From the NCBI RefSeq assembly GCF_020905345.1, contig NZ_JAJJMO010000001.1, positions 434,001-498,000 of the forward strand: a DNA stretch of 64,000 nucleotides, given 5' to 3'. Below are positions 42,554 through 51,926 of the stretch, piece by piece. Source of the stretch: Flavobacterium pisciphilum. GTDB taxonomy: Bacteria > Bacteroidota > Bacteroidia > Flavobacteriales > Flavobacteriaceae. The notes beneath the pieces are model-generated. The model ran no database searches. It saw only the letters and a list, made by a program, of their open reading frames with translations, and had not been told where the DNA came from. The position numbers were made by a program, and so were the translations under genes. Position 1 is the first letter of the stretch, and every line of letters begins with the position of its first letter.

Positions 42554-43996
42554 TTATTCTATTGCTGCTACTACTGGGATTGGAACTATCTTTTTAATCG
42601 AAGGTATTGTCCATTTCCCTTTTAGCATTTGTTCTTTTGGAGAATATACACGCAATACTAAATTAAAATCTCCAGACGATACTGGCAACCAATTGCTTTC
42701 TCTGATTTTTCCTGGGTAGGATCTTTGGAAATAAATATCTATCGAACCATCTGCATTTCTAATCAATGAATCGCGATTGCCTATTGTAAAACGATTCAAA
42801 GGATTAGCAACTAATGCTCCTTTTGAGTCATAAGCTGTTAATGACCAAAAAGCATTAGCTAATGGAACTTCGTCTTGATTAAAATGAATAATATATTTAT
42901 TAGTCCCATTAAGTTTATCGCCACTCTCATCTGCCATACAAGAAGAACTGATTATATCCTGAGGGAGGCTCACTTCAAGCCCTTCGTATGAAACCCTTGC
43001 TCTATGCTCATAATCGGTTCCAAAAGCCCCTAATTTTAAATCTATTGGAGTCCATCCATTTTCAAGCTTTGGAGACATTGCAATCTCTTTATTAAGTGTC
43101 TTCAATATTTTGTCAGGAAGTGTTCTTACTGTTGATTGCACTGAACTATTTAAAGCACCCAAATTGAATTTAGTTCCGGGTTTAATACCAATCGTAGCAA
43201 ACATTTTTATTGTTTCGGCATCTTTATCACTTGGTGGATTATTAGCCATTAACTGATTTACATAATTAAAAAATTCCCCAATAGGTATTTTCGAAACAAC
43301 ATCATTTGGTGAATCTTTCGGAACTGATGAATCAATTTTACCCTTTGGAGCAATATAATCGGTAGCCCAACTACTCAGTGGAATTAATTTGTATTGACGT
43401 TGCAGCTTATAAACTTTTAATCCATCAACATAACTATTCATTTGAATTCTATTAATGATACGCACTATATTGGTAGGTGATTTTATCTCTTGCATTCCTA
43501 TCGGAACTGGCTCACTAGATTTGGGACCTGTAATTAAAAAATTGGCAGCTCCTGTGCCTGTTCTTCTTTTGCTTAATGAGGAAAAAACATTGGTGTAAGC
43601 ATCTTGCATTGAAAGCTGGTAATATCTCCCATAAGTATCAGGAACGGAAAGTACAACAGGTCCTTTACCTAAATCTAACCAAGCTGAAGAAGAATAAGTA
43701 TCAGCATTAAGTTGTATACCATTTTTAAGAGTTGCATCGGGAAATGTAGATTTATGAACAAACTGATTTATAGGTGCTCCCATAGCACCAGCTTCTTCGA
43801 CATTGGTTGCTTGTCTACGTTTAATGTCCATTAATACTAATGGCAAACCATACAAATAAGCCATTTCGGCTGTTTTGACAATTGTACTATCATTTTCAAC
43901 AATAGCTACTTTTTTTTCACTAGTTGCCTTTTTTTCTTCTTTCTTACAGCCAATGAATGAGTAAATTATAAAAATTATTAGAATAAAGTTCTTCAT
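42554..43996 (-). CDS. DUF1254/DUF1214 family lipoprotein
   Basis: Exported lipoprotein of 480 residues. The start is the ATG at 43996 (MKNFILIIFIIYSFIGCKKE), giving a lipobox with Cys at residue 17. The N-terminal half is DUF1254 (AYLYGLPLVLMDIKRRQATN, then FPDATLKNGIQLNADTYSSS) and the C-terminal half DUF1214 (LANAFWSLTAYDSKGALVAN, PSIKKIVPIP). The role is not established; related proteins are widespread and seem to be extracytoplasmic. Stand-alone gene. Confidence 0.92.
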   Translation of the reverse strand: MKNFILIIFIIYSFIGCKKEEKKATSEKKVAIVENDSTIVKTAEMAYLYGLPLVLMDIKRRQATNVEEAGAMGAPINQFVHKSTFPDATLKNGIQLNADTYSSSAWLDLGKGPVVLSVPDTYGRYYQLSMQDAYTNVFSSLSKRRTGTGAANFLITGPKSSEPVPIGMQEIKSPTNIVRIINRIQMNSYVDGLKVYKLQRQYKLIPLSSWATDYIAPKGKIDSSVPKDSPNDVVSKIPIGEFFNYVNQLMANNPPSDKDAETIKMFATIGIKPGTKFNLGALNSSVQSTVRTLPDKILKTLNKEIAMSPKLENGWTPIDLKLGAFGTDYEHRARVSYEGLEVSLPQDIISSSCMADESGDKLNGTNKYIIHFNQDEVPLANAFWSLTAYDSKGALVANPLNRFTIGNRDSLIRNADGSIDIYFQRSYPGKIRESNWLPVSSGDFNLVLRVYSPKEQMLKGKWTIPSIKKIVPIPVVAAIE

Positions 43997-44207
43997 GTTT
44001 TCTGAATTTAAATGCAAAGCAACTATACTTTGCGATTAATAAATATTTTAAGAACAATCAATAAACTCTTTTATATTATGTATTTCTCTCTACTATTAAG
44101 CGGGAACACTTTAAAAATTAATTCTATTTTATAACTTAACCTATCTGAACAGATGAAATTTGTTTGATTAAAAAAAACGAAACTGACATAGTAAATTTAA
44201 GCAAAAA
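43997..44207. other. Spacer upstream of the DUF1254 gene
   Basis: AT-rich non-coding stretch containing the DUF1254 promoter. I see no exact TAnnTTTG and no strong palindrome; a terminator follows at 44208-44239. Confidence 0.3.
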
Positions 44208-44239
44208 AATCCCGATTACCACAAAAGATAATCGGGATT
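44208..44239 (-). terminator. Terminator of the GH3 gene
   Basis: AATCCCGATTA (44208-44218) pairs perfectly with 44229-44239 around a 10-nt loop; on the minus strand a T-rich run follows. It is 66 bp past the GH3 stop. Confidence 0.85.
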
Positions 44240-44304
44240 GTGCAAACTAACTAACCAACTATTGAAGTACTAATTATGAAACTTCAAAAGCATCTTTTGT
44301 GAAT

Positions 44305-46521
44305 CTATTTTAAAGTAAATTTCACTTTCGTTTTAATATCTGTAGAAGAAGCTCCAATTAGTGCCTCAAAGTCACCCGGTTCGGCAACCCAGTCATGCTT
44401 AACAGGGTCAAAAAAGCTTAAAGCTGCTTTGTCAACTGTTATTGAAACTGTTTTTTCTTCTCCAGCTTTCAGACTTACTTTATCAAATCCTTTCAATTCT
44501 TTAATCGGACGTGGTAAAGAAGATTTTAAATCGCTTATGTATAACTGAACTATTTCTGAACCGTCTTTAGTTCCTGTATTTTTAACTTTTACAGTAAATG
44601 TAATTTTATCAGCAGCAGTTATTGTTTTTGCATCAGCAGTAACTTTACCGTATTGGAAAGTTGTATAGCTTAATCCATGTCCGAAGCTGAACAATGGTTT
44701 TACTTTTTGCTTATCTGCCCAACGGTAACCTACAAAAATACTTTCGTTATAAGTAACCTCTTCTTTTCCTGGAAATTCTCCCAAAGCATGCGCTCCGTTA
44801 TCTTTTAATTTTACAGGGAAAGTAAATGGTAATTTTCCAGAAGGGTTTGTATCTCCAACTAAAACTGAAGCTAGAGCATTTCCTGTCTCAGATCCTAAAA
44901 ACCATCCTTGTACAATTCCTGGCACTTCATTAACCCATGGCATAGCTACTGCGTTTCCAGAGATATTTATGAATACAAGATTTTTATTCGCTTTAAGTAA
45001 TTCTGTTACAATTTTATCTTGATTGTACGGAAGGTCTAAACTTAAACGGTCTACTCCTTCTGCATCTTGATAATTACTTTTGTTTAATCCTCCGATAAAT
45101 AAAACTACATCTGCTTTTTTAGCAACATCTATAGCTTCTGCTAATAATTGTTCAGCCGAACGTTTTTCTGATAAATCTTGTCCAGATGCAACACCATTAT
45201 AGCTGCTTTCTGCATCACCTATATAACCACGAGCATAGATAACCTCTGCTTGTGTACCTACTCTTTTCTTTAAACCATCTAATGGCGAAATCTCATATTT
45301 TGCTTTTAATGATGAACTACCACCACCTACTGTCATCATCTTGATTGCATTTTCTCCAATAACTGCAATTTTCTTAGTTTTGTTAAGATTAATTGGCAAT
45401 ATGCTATTTTTGTTTTGCAACAAAACGATTCCTTCTTCAGCAATTTTACGACCTGCAAGACCATGCTCTTCTGTACCAAACGAACCATACGGTCTGTTTT
45501 TATCCATGTTAGTAAGGAATGCTAATCGAAGTATATTACGTACTTTTTGATCTAATTCTTTAGTCCCTACTTGTCCAGATTTAATTAAATCCAAATATGG
45601 TTTTGCTAAATAATAATTGTCATAAGCATTACTTGTTCCTGCAGATAAACCATTAGTCCAAGTTCCAAATTCCATGTCTAGCCCATTAGTAATTGCTTGA
45701 CGTGTATCACTAACACCACCCCAATCGGCAACAACAGCACCTTTAAATCCCCATTCTCCACGAAGAATATCATTTAATAAAAACTCGTTATGACAGTTAG
45801 GCTGTCCTTTGTATTTATTATAAGACCCCATTATAGTCCAAGCATCTCCTTCTTGAACAGCTGCTTTAAATGCTGGTAAATATATTTCGTACAATGCACG
45901 ATCATCTACATTTACATTCACTGTATGGCGGTTTGTTTCTTGGTTATTCAATGCAAAATGTTTTACACAAGCTGCTACACCATTTTGCTGCACTCCTTTG
46001 ATATAAGGCACAACCATCTTTGAAGCCAAAAATGGATCTTCACCCATATACTCAAAGTTACGTCCATTAAGTGGTGATCTATAAATATTTACACCTGGTC
46101 CTAATAAAACTGTTTTATTACGGTAACGTGCTTCCTCTCCTATTGATTTACCATATAGTGAAGACATTTCTTTGTTCCAAGTTGCCGCAAGAGCTGTAAG
46201 CGCTGGAAAAGCAATACATGAATCATTTGTCCATCCTGCTTGATCCCATTCATCCCATAACACTTCTGGGCGGATACCATGAGGACCATCTGTCATCCAG
46301 AAATCAGGAATTCCTAAACGTGGTACTCCAGGTGAACTAAATTTAGATTGTGCATGGACCATTGCCACTTTTTCTTCTACTGTCATTCGTGCAAGTGCAT
46401 CTTCGACACGTTCTTGAATTGGCTTTTTATCATCTAGATAAACGGGCACTTTATTTTGTGCATTCATTCCGAATGTACCTAATAAAAGCAAAACAACAAC
46501 TGCTTTAATGTTTCTAAACAT
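44305..46521 (-). CDS. bglX: Glycoside hydrolase family 3 beta-glucosidase (BglX-like)
   Basis: Exported beta-glycosidase of 738 residues. Signal peptide about 1-21 (AVVVLLLLGTFGMNAQ). Domains in order: GH3 N-terminal TIM barrel (about 30-340) with the nucleophile Asp in KGAVVADWGGVSD, GH3 C-terminal domain (about 375-590, HALGEF near its end), and a fibronectin type III-like domain (about 640-735, HGLSYTTFQYGKV; KVKNTGTKDGSEIVQLYISD). Likely periplasmic cleavage of beta-gluco-oligosaccharides. No SusC/SusD pair is present, but a DUF6377 regulator follows on the same strand upstream. Confidence 0.93.
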   Translation of the reverse strand: MFRNIKAVVVLLLLGTFGMNAQNKVPVYLDDKKPIQERVEDALARMTVEEKVAMVHAQSKFSSPGVPRLGIPDFWMTDGPHGIRPEVLWDEWDQAGWTNDSCIAFPALTALAATWNKEMSSLYGKSIGEEARYRNKTVLLGPGVNIYRSPLNGRNFEYMGEDPFLASKMVVPYIKGVQQNGVAACVKHFALNNQETNRHTVNVNVDDRALYEIYLPAFKAAVQEGDAWTIMGSYNKYKGQPNCHNEFLLNDILRGEWGFKGAVVADWGGVSDTRQAITNGLDMEFGTWTNGLSAGTSNAYDNYYLAKPYLDLIKSGQVGTKELDQKVRNILRLAFLTNMDKNRPYGSFGTEEHGLAGRKIAEEGIVLLQNKNSILPINLNKTKKIAVIGENAIKMMTVGGGSSSLKAKYEISPLDGLKKRVGTQAEVIYARGYIGDAESSYNGVASGQDLSEKRSAEQLLAEAIDVAKKADVVLFIGGLNKSNYQDAEGVDRLSLDLPYNQDKIVTELLKANKNLVFINISGNAVAMPWVNEVPGIVQGWFLGSETGNALASVLVGDTNPSGKLPFTFPVKLKDNGAHALGEFPGKEEVTYNESIFVGYRWADKQKVKPLFSFGHGLSYTTFQYGKVTADAKTITAADKITFTVKVKNTGTKDGSEIVQLYISDLKSSLPRPIKELKGFDKVSLKAGEEKTVSITVDKAALSFFDPVKHDWVAEPGDFEALIGASSTDIKTKVKFTLK

Positions 46522-46578
46522 AACTACTTATTTATTAATAATTTATTTTAATACAAAGACAAAATTTAAATCCTAGTT

Positions 46579-46594
46579 AATCTTAAATAAGATT
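46579..46594. promoter_or_regulatory. Palindrome upstream of the GH3 gene
   Basis: AATCTTA-AA-TAAGATT is a perfect inverted repeat with 7-bp arms, 58-73 bp upstream of the GH3 start, in the spacer behind the DUF6377 regulator gene. Confidence 0.4.
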
Positions 46595-46740
46595 CCTGCA
46601 ATTATATTGTAAAGCTAAAACGATATAGTATACTTAAAAAGTCCTATTATAGAAAAGTAGCGAAGTAAAAACATAACACACTAAATACAAGTGTATTACA
46701 ATTATTTAAAGGTCTAAAAAAGTAGTGGAATTGAAATGAA

Positions 46741-48399
46741 TTATTGAGCTTTTACCGCAATTAAACCGATTTTAACAACCATTTCTTCAAATTCATTACG
46801 AGAAACAGCCGCCTTATTTCTAGCTCGTGTGCGATAATTGTAAATAGTACTTAAAGAGTAACGAAGAAAAGCTGCAATTTTTACACTATCGTTAATACCA
46901 AGTCGTATTAAAGCAAAAATTCGCAGTTCAGTATTTAATAATTCTCCTTGTTTAAGTACGATTTGTTCTTCGCTAATAAGCAATGAATTAAAATCTTTTA
47001 CGAAAGTAGGATACAGATTTAGAAAAATGGTATCAAAATTCTTGTACAACTCTTCTAGTTCATTATCAACCAAAGTATTTGATTTTAGAATCTTATACAA
47101 TTCATCAAACTGTTTGGCTGTAGCTTTCTTATTTAATGTAATGCGGTAATTTTCGAGCTTATTGATGTAAGTAGAACATAAGCTAAAGAAATGAGCAATA
47201 TACTCCTCTTTAATATGATTGGACTCTGATAATTGAGCGTTTCTTTCTTGTAGCTGATTGTTTGTTTTACTAATGTCAGCATTTAATTTTACTAGTTCTT
47301 CACTTGTTTTCGAAAGCTCTTCTTTTATTCTGGAAACTCTCTTCATCTGCTTATAAACATAAATCACTGCCAACACAAGAAACCCTGAAAGTACACTTAT
47401 TAATATCAAATACAATTGCAACTGGCTTTTACTTTTAGCCTCTTTGTCTAAATAAGCGGTATTGATAATCGAATATAGTTCTGACATTTGAAGCGTACGG
47501 AATTGTACATTACAAAAAATAGCATCTTCAATAGCCGATTTTGTCAATTTATAAGCAGTATCTACATCACCTAATTTGTAATAAACCAAAGCCAACTCTT
47601 GAATTGAGGCATTATCTTTTATTGAGTTTTTTAAATCTGCTGTTGCTGATATAGCGAAATAGGTCTTTTTTAATTCTAAATTCTCTTTCTTTTTATTAAT
47701 ACTTCCCAAAAGATAAGCAATCATAGCATACTGCGGATTGTTCTCTTTTGTTTCTTTTAGTAATTGTACCAACTCTTTCTCAGTACGATCAATTTGTCCT
47801 TCAGCAATATTCTTTTCTGCTAGATTAATTTTGTACTTCAGCGATTGAGGGTCTAATATTCCTAATAATGAATCACGATATTTTATAACCTGCTCTACAT
47901 ACATCGGATTATAACTATTGGTAGAATAATGCGAGAAAAACTCACGGTATCCTTCATAGTAATCTGGAAGTAATTGCGGTGATAATAACTTCTTATTTAT
48001 GCTTTTTAAGATTTCTTCAGACTCACGATATCTTCCTGATGAAGAATAAAGATTTGCTAACTGCAATTGAGCTGTTTCTTCTAAATCTTTTTTATGCAAT
48101 TCCTTAGCAATCTTTAGATTCTTTTTGACATATAAGATGGCCGAATCTGAATTGAATTTTTGGTATTCTTTGTATAAACTTTTGTTATAATTGTACTCTT
48201 GATAATCAGATAAATCAGTAGACTTTATCTTTTTAAAATTAGCAATTCGCTCTTCTTTTAAATCTACGTATTTCTGTTTGTTTTTCAACGCCTGATTTAG
48301 TTTTACAAATACCGAATCGACCCTGTTCCCAGCATAAGCAGGATAGCATATAATAACTAGGAAAAGAAGTAAAAAAGTATTTTTAAAAACCGTTTTCAA
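46741..48399 (-). CDS. DUF6377-type membrane-anchored TPR regulator
   Basis: Predicted inner-membrane regulator of 552 residues. Signal peptide (about 1-23, FLLLFLVIICYPAYAG), a periplasmic helical repeat region of TPR type (about 30-325), a membrane helix (about 330-350, LYLILISVLSGFLVLAVIYV), a coiled coil (about 355-395) and a C-terminal LuxR-like HTH (about 480-540, IFALIRLGINDSVKIAAFLR, YSLSTIYNYRTRARNKA). The start codon is TTG at 48399; there is no ATG between it and an in-frame stop upstream, and a later Met would lose the signal peptide. It probably senses a sugar and controls the GH3 gene 219 bp downstream. Confidence 0.88.
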   Translation of the reverse strand: MKTVFKNTFLLLFLVIICYPAYAGNRVDSVFVKLNQALKNKQKYVDLKEERIANFKKIKSTDLSDYQEYNYNKSLYKEYQKFNSDSAILYVKKNLKIAKELHKKDLEETAQLQLANLYSSSGRYRESEEILKSINKKLLSPQLLPDYYEGYREFFSHYSTNSYNPMYVEQVIKYRDSLLGILDPQSLKYKINLAEKNIAEGQIDRTEKELVQLLKETKENNPQYAMIAYLLGSINKKKENLELKKTYFAISATADLKNSIKDNASIQELALVYYKLGDVDTAYKLTKSAIEDAIFCNVQFRTLQMSELYSIINTAYLDKEAKSKSQLQLYLILISVLSGFLVLAVIYVYKQMKRVSRIKEELSKTSEELVKLNADISKTNNQLQERNAQLSESNHIKEEYIAHFFSLCSTYINKLENYRITLNKKATAKQFDELYKILKSNTLVDNELEELYKNFDTIFLNLYPTFVKDFNSLLISEEQIVLKQGELLNTELRIFALIRLGINDSVKIAAFLRYSLSTIYNYRTRARNKAAVSRNEFEEMVVKIGLIAVKAQ

Positions 48400-48465
48400 T
48401 GTAAATAATTAGGATAGCCAAAGATAGTAAAGTGTAATTAAAGAAATATTTTTTTTTAAAGGTTC

Positions 48466-48530
48466 TCAAGGACTACTATTTTTTAAAGGTTCTGAGAAAC
48501 TAAGGCGCTAAGAAACTTTGCGTAAATCTT
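48466..48530. repeat. Short AAGGTTCTGAG/CTAAGGCGCTAAG repeat
   Basis: AAAGGTTCTGAGAAACTAAG, then GCGCTAAGAAACTTTGCG, in the spacer before the unknown gene at 48627. The same units fill 42235-42465. Confidence 0.55.
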
Positions 48531-48626
48531 TGCTATCAAAAAAAGATCGCATTAATTCTTTCGTTGTTATTAAAAAATTCTAATAATTCATATCTTCGTT
48601 TTATCAAAAACCTCAAACAATCAACT

Positions 48627-49169
48627 ATGTACAAAGTAAATTTTCTGGCTCTTATTTTCCCTTTACTATCGAGTATAATGGTAATGCAAAATGAAAAATC
48701 GCAATCAAAATACTATTCTAATAAAAGTATAAATCAAACGGTTATTGAGCAAAAAACAGGAGATCAGGATCAGGAAAACGCAAAAAAATGGTTGATAAAA
48801 GCTATTGAAACTAATTTTAGTAAAGAAACTTTTAAAATGAGTGATATCACAACCAAAAACTATGCGGAGTATAAAAGTGATGCCATAAATATAGAATATG
48901 ATAATGGCCTTACGCAAGAAACCTTTGAAAAGAAATGGAAGAATAAATTTGATACTAAATATGTTGGTACAGAAGCTTTCCTTATTCCTACACAAGATTA
49001 TGGAAAAATAAAAGTTATGAGTTGCAAATTTTTATCGTTAACCAAAGACAAAGCATATATTTTTGAAACCGTAGTTAGAGATCTTACTTATAAACAAAGC
49101 TATAAAAGAGATATAAAAGTGATCCAATCTGGCAAGTCATTTTTAATAGCCGATGTAAAAGAATATTAA
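48627..49169 (+). CDS. Hypothetical exported protein
   Basis: I do not recognise this 180-residue protein. The start is the ATG at 48627 (MYKVNFLALIFPLLSSIMVM); upstream codons begin with a non-ATG. The first 20 residues are hydrophobic and look like a signal peptide or membrane anchor. The rest is polar and Lys/Asn-rich, with alternating strands toward the end (TQDYGKIKVMSCKFLSL, IKVIQSGKSFLIADVKEY). Stand-alone gene 150 bp before the two-component genes; a link to them is possible but unproven. Confidence 0.65.
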   Translation: MYKVNFLALIFPLLSSIMVMQNEKSQSKYYSNKSINQTVIEQKTGDQDQENAKKWLIKAIETNFSKETFKMSDITTKNYAEYKSDAINIEYDNGLTQETFEKKWKNKFDTKYVGTEAFLIPTQDYGKIKVMSCKFLSLTKDKAYIFETVVRDLTYKQSYKRDIKVIQSGKSFLIADVKEY

Positions 49170-49294
49170 AAAAAATGAACCATGCGAGTTATGTAAGTTC
49201 GTTTAAACTAAGCCCTTTAAAACTTATATTTTCCTAAATAACTTATATAAGTCAATTATATAAAAAAGCACCCAAAATCATAAATTCAGATTTC

Positions 49295-49308
49295 ATTCAA
49301 AATTGAAT
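49295..49308. promoter_or_regulatory. Inverted repeat upstream of the response regulator gene
   Basis: ATTCAA-AA-TTGAAT, 6-bp arms, ends 14 bp before the ATG at 49323. A possible autoregulation site. Confidence 0.35.
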
Positions 49309-49322
49309 CGTTAAATTGCGGT

Positions 49323-50000
49323 ATGAAAATTTTGATAATAGAAGACGAATTAGAAATAGCAGCAAGTATAAAAAGCTACTTTAAGCCCAATGGTATTCAT
49401 TGTGAGACCTCTGGAACTTACAAAGATGCCCTTGACAAAATTAATCTTTATGATTATGATTGTATATTATTAGACTTAATGCTTCCTGATGGTGACGGAT
49501 TTGATATATTAAAAGAATTAAAAAAAAGAAATAAAACCGAGGGGGTTATTATTATCTCAGCCAAAGAAACATTAGATACCCGAATTGAAGGATTTAATCT
49601 TGGTGCCGATGATTATTTAACGAAGCCCTTTCATTTATCTGAATTACTAGTAAGAATCCAAGCGCTTATACGACGCAAAAATTTTAAAGGAAACAATATT
49701 GTTGCTTTTAATGAGATTGCCATAGATATACTATCTAAAACAGTATCGGTAAATGATATAAAACTAGATATCACAAAAAAAGAAATAGATTTATTACTAT
49801 TTTTAATAGGCAATGAAAACAAAGTACTCTCCAAAGGGGCTATTGCTGAGCATCTTTCGGGAGATATGGCTGATATGCTAGACAATCATGACTTTGTTTA
49901 TGCGCATATAAAAAACCTAAAGAAAAAACTAAACAAAGCTGGAAGTGGTGACTATATAAAAACGGTTTATGGTTTAGGATACAAATGGGACAATGAATAA
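49323..50000 (+). CDS. OmpR-family response regulator
   Basis: Response regulator of 225 residues. The receiver domain (1-115) has the acidic pocket (IIEDELE, Asp8) and the phosphoacceptor Asp51 in CILLDLMLPDGDG; a Thr/Lys switch follows (ISAKET, LTKPFHLSELL). The C-terminal winged helix (about 130-225, HDFVYAHIKNLKKKLNKAGS, IKTVYGLGYKW) is of OmpR/PhoB type. It overlaps the histidine kinase gene by 8 nt. First gene of a same-strand series that includes a PepSY-like protein, an outer-membrane barrel, a COG4705 protein and a lipid kinase. Confidence 0.96.
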   Translation: MKILIIEDELEIAASIKSYFKPNGIHCETSGTYKDALDKINLYDYDCILLDLMLPDGDGFDILKELKKRNKTEGVIIISAKETLDTRIEGFNLGADDYLTKPFHLSELLVRIQALIRRKNFKGNNIVAFNEIAIDILSKTVSVNDIKLDITKKEIDLLLFLIGNENKVLSKGAIAEHLSGDMADMLDNHDFVYAHIKNLKKKLNKAGSGDYIKTVYGLGYKWDNE

Positions 50001-51255
50001 AAAGCTACTAAATAAAACAACAACAACCTTTTTGATATTTTCAGTTTTTATACTGCTAATAGCTGTTCCTGCTTTTTATTATATCACAGAGCGGCTGTAT
50101 ATTGAAGAAACCGATGAAACCCTCTCTTTACACAGAGATGAATTCTTAAATGAGGAATTGCCTAAAATTAATATCAACGATATTGCATTATGGAATAAAT
50201 ACAATCGGAATGTTCAAATTATCCCATCACATATCGTTAGTAAAGACACGATTTTTGATAAAATATATTTTGATGAACTAGAAGATGAAAACGAACCTTA
50301 TAGAGAACTTAATTCTCCAATAGTTATAAAAGGACAGCCTTATACCTACGTAGGAAGAATTAATCTGATAGAAAAAGAAGATTTAATTGTTAGTATTGCA
50401 TTATTGTTTTTAGTCGTAATTATCATTTTACTTTTAGGAATATTGATAATTACTAAAATTTCATCCAAAAGACTTTGGGCTCCTTTTTATGATACATTAA
50501 ATCAAATTCAAGGATTTGAAATTGATAAAAACAAGACGCCTAACTTTATGCACACAGATGTAGAAGAGTTTAACAGACTTAATAAAAGTTTAGATCGTCT
50601 TATTGAAAAAAATACCGATATTTATAACAATCAAAGAGAGTTTGTCGAAAATGCAGCACATGAATTACAAACACCATTGGCTCTTTTTCAAACAAAAATA
50701 GATACTCTTTTTCAGCTTGATGTCACCAAAGAGCAATCAGGGGTTTTGAGTTCTCTAAACAAAGATGTTTCTAGATTAAACCGATTAAACAAAAATCTTT
50801 TGTTGTTATCTAAAATTGAAAATGGTAATTATCTAGACAAACAACCTATTGTTATAAATGAATATTTAAAAAAACATCTTGATTTTTTCACTGAGCAAGC
50901 AAAAGCAAAAAATCTCAATATAGTTATAGAATATGCTGAAAAATTAAAAATAGAAGGCAATCCTTCATTAACAGAAGTGCTTATTAATAATTTGTTTCTT
51001 AATGCCATTAGACACAATATCAAAAATGGAGAAATCATTATTATAATCACTGGAGAATCTATCACATTTTTAAATACGGGTCAGGAGACCTCATTGGTTA
51101 TCGATAAATTATTTAATCGTTTTTCTAAATCAAATCCGTCTTCGCAAGGGAATGGTCTGGGAATGGCAATTATAAAGAAAATCACCGAAATAAGTCATTG
51201 GAAAATTGATTATGCTTTTGAAAATAATTTACACCGTTTTACCGTTAAATTTTAA
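49993..51255 (+). CDS. Sensor histidine kinase
   Basis: Inner-membrane kinase of 420 residues. Helix 1 at about 13-30, a periplasmic domain of about 100 residues rich in Asp/Glu (about 33-130), helix 2 at about 134-155 (IALLFLVVIIILLLGILIIT), dimerisation domain with phosphoacceptor His223 (FVENAAHELQTPLALFQTKI), and an ATPase domain with N-box (NLFLNAIRHN) and G2-box (GNGLGMAIIKKI). Partner of the preceding regulator by an 8-nt overlap. The acidic periplasmic domain may sense cations or peptides, as in PhoQ-type kinases (inference). Confidence 0.95.
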   Translation: MNKKLLNKTTTTFLIFSVFILLIAVPAFYYITERLYIEETDETLSLHRDEFLNEELPKININDIALWNKYNRNVQIIPSHIVSKDTIFDKIYFDELEDENEPYRELNSPIVIKGQPYTYVGRINLIEKEDLIVSIALLFLVVIIILLLGILIITKISSKRLWAPFYDTLNQIQGFEIDKNKTPNFMHTDVEEFNRLNKSLDRLIEKNTDIYNNQREFVENAAHELQTPLALFQTKIDTLFQLDVTKEQSGVLSSLNKDVSRLNRLNKNLLLLSKIENGNYLDKQPIVINEYLKKHLDFFTEQAKAKNLNIVIEYAEKLKIEGNPSLTEVLINNLFLNAIRHNIKNGEIIIIITGESITFLNTGQETSLVIDKLFNRFSKSNPSSQGNGLGMAIIKKITEISHWKIDYAFENNLHRFTVKF

Positions 51256-51284
51256 AAATTCAAACTTCCTACAGAATCATGCTC

Positions 51285-51292
51285 TAATTTTG
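51285..51292 (+). promoter_or_regulatory. -7 element of the PepSY-like gene
   Basis: TAATTTTG matches TAnnTTTG, 33 nt before the ATG at 51326 and after the kinase stop. The PepSY-like gene therefore may have its own promoter. Confidence 0.5.
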
Positions 51293-51325
51293 CACTGTAG
51301 ATTTATTAATTGAAACTAATAACAT

Positions 51326-51754
51326 ATGAAAAATTTACTAATATCGCTATTCACAATACTAATTTCAACTTTTACCATAGCTCAGGATTTATCTCAAAAA
51401 GATGTTCCCGGAATTGTAAAATCGACTTTTTTAATCAATTTCCCAGATGCTACTAATGCAAAATGGGAAAAAGAAAAAGACAACTACGAAGTAACATTTA
51501 CTTATGAAAAAGAAACTCAATCGGCTTTATTGGATAGCTCAGGAAACCTTATTCAAACCGAAGTAAAAATAACAAAAGATGAGTTACCAAAAAGTATTTT
51601 ACCATACGTAAAAGTGAATTATCGTCGTAAAAAAATCAGAGAAGTTGCCAAAATTAAAGACGCAAACGGTAAAATATTTTTTGAGGTAGAAATCTATAAA
51701 AAGGCTCTAATATTTGATCACAAAGGAAATTTTGTAAAAGAAATAGCCGAATAA
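51326..51754 (+). CDS. PepSY-like (DUF2874-type) exported protein
   Basis: Periplasmic protein of 142 residues. Signal peptide about 1-19 (LLISLFTILISTFTIAQ). Two PepSY-like halves: VKSTFLINFPDATNAKWEKE, DNYEVTFTYEKETQSALLDS, and later EVAKIKDANGKIFFEVEIYK. This pattern (FPxAxxxKWEKE, then a second copy) is that of Bacteroidota BLIP/PepSY-like proteins. They often accompany two-component systems. It sits between the sensor pair and the outer-membrane barrel gene. Confidence 0.85.
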   Translation: MKNLLISLFTILISTFTIAQDLSQKDVPGIVKSTFLINFPDATNAKWEKEKDNYEVTFTYEKETQSALLDSSGNLIQTEVKITKDELPKSILPYVKVNYRRKKIREVAKIKDANGKIFFEVEIYKKALIFDHKGNFVKEIAE

Positions 51755-51851
51755 ATCCTATCGCTTTTGCCTAAAAATGTATTAGAATTTCACTAACATC
51801 AATACATTTTAAACTAAGAAACATTTTTGACAACTTAATTTATACAAGCTA

Positions 51852-51870
51852 TATAGAGCAGCTCTCTATA
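51852..51870. promoter_or_regulatory. Inverted repeat upstream of the outer-membrane barrel gene
   Basis: TATAGAG (51852-51858) and CTCTATA (51864-51870) with a 5-nt spacer, 57-75 bp before the ATG at 51927. Candidate binding site for the response regulator or a hairpin in the leader. Confidence 0.35.
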
Positions 51871-51926
51871 ATTAGCATAGAATTTTATTGCCTTTTTTTT
51901 GAGGGCAAAACAAATCACATCAACTA

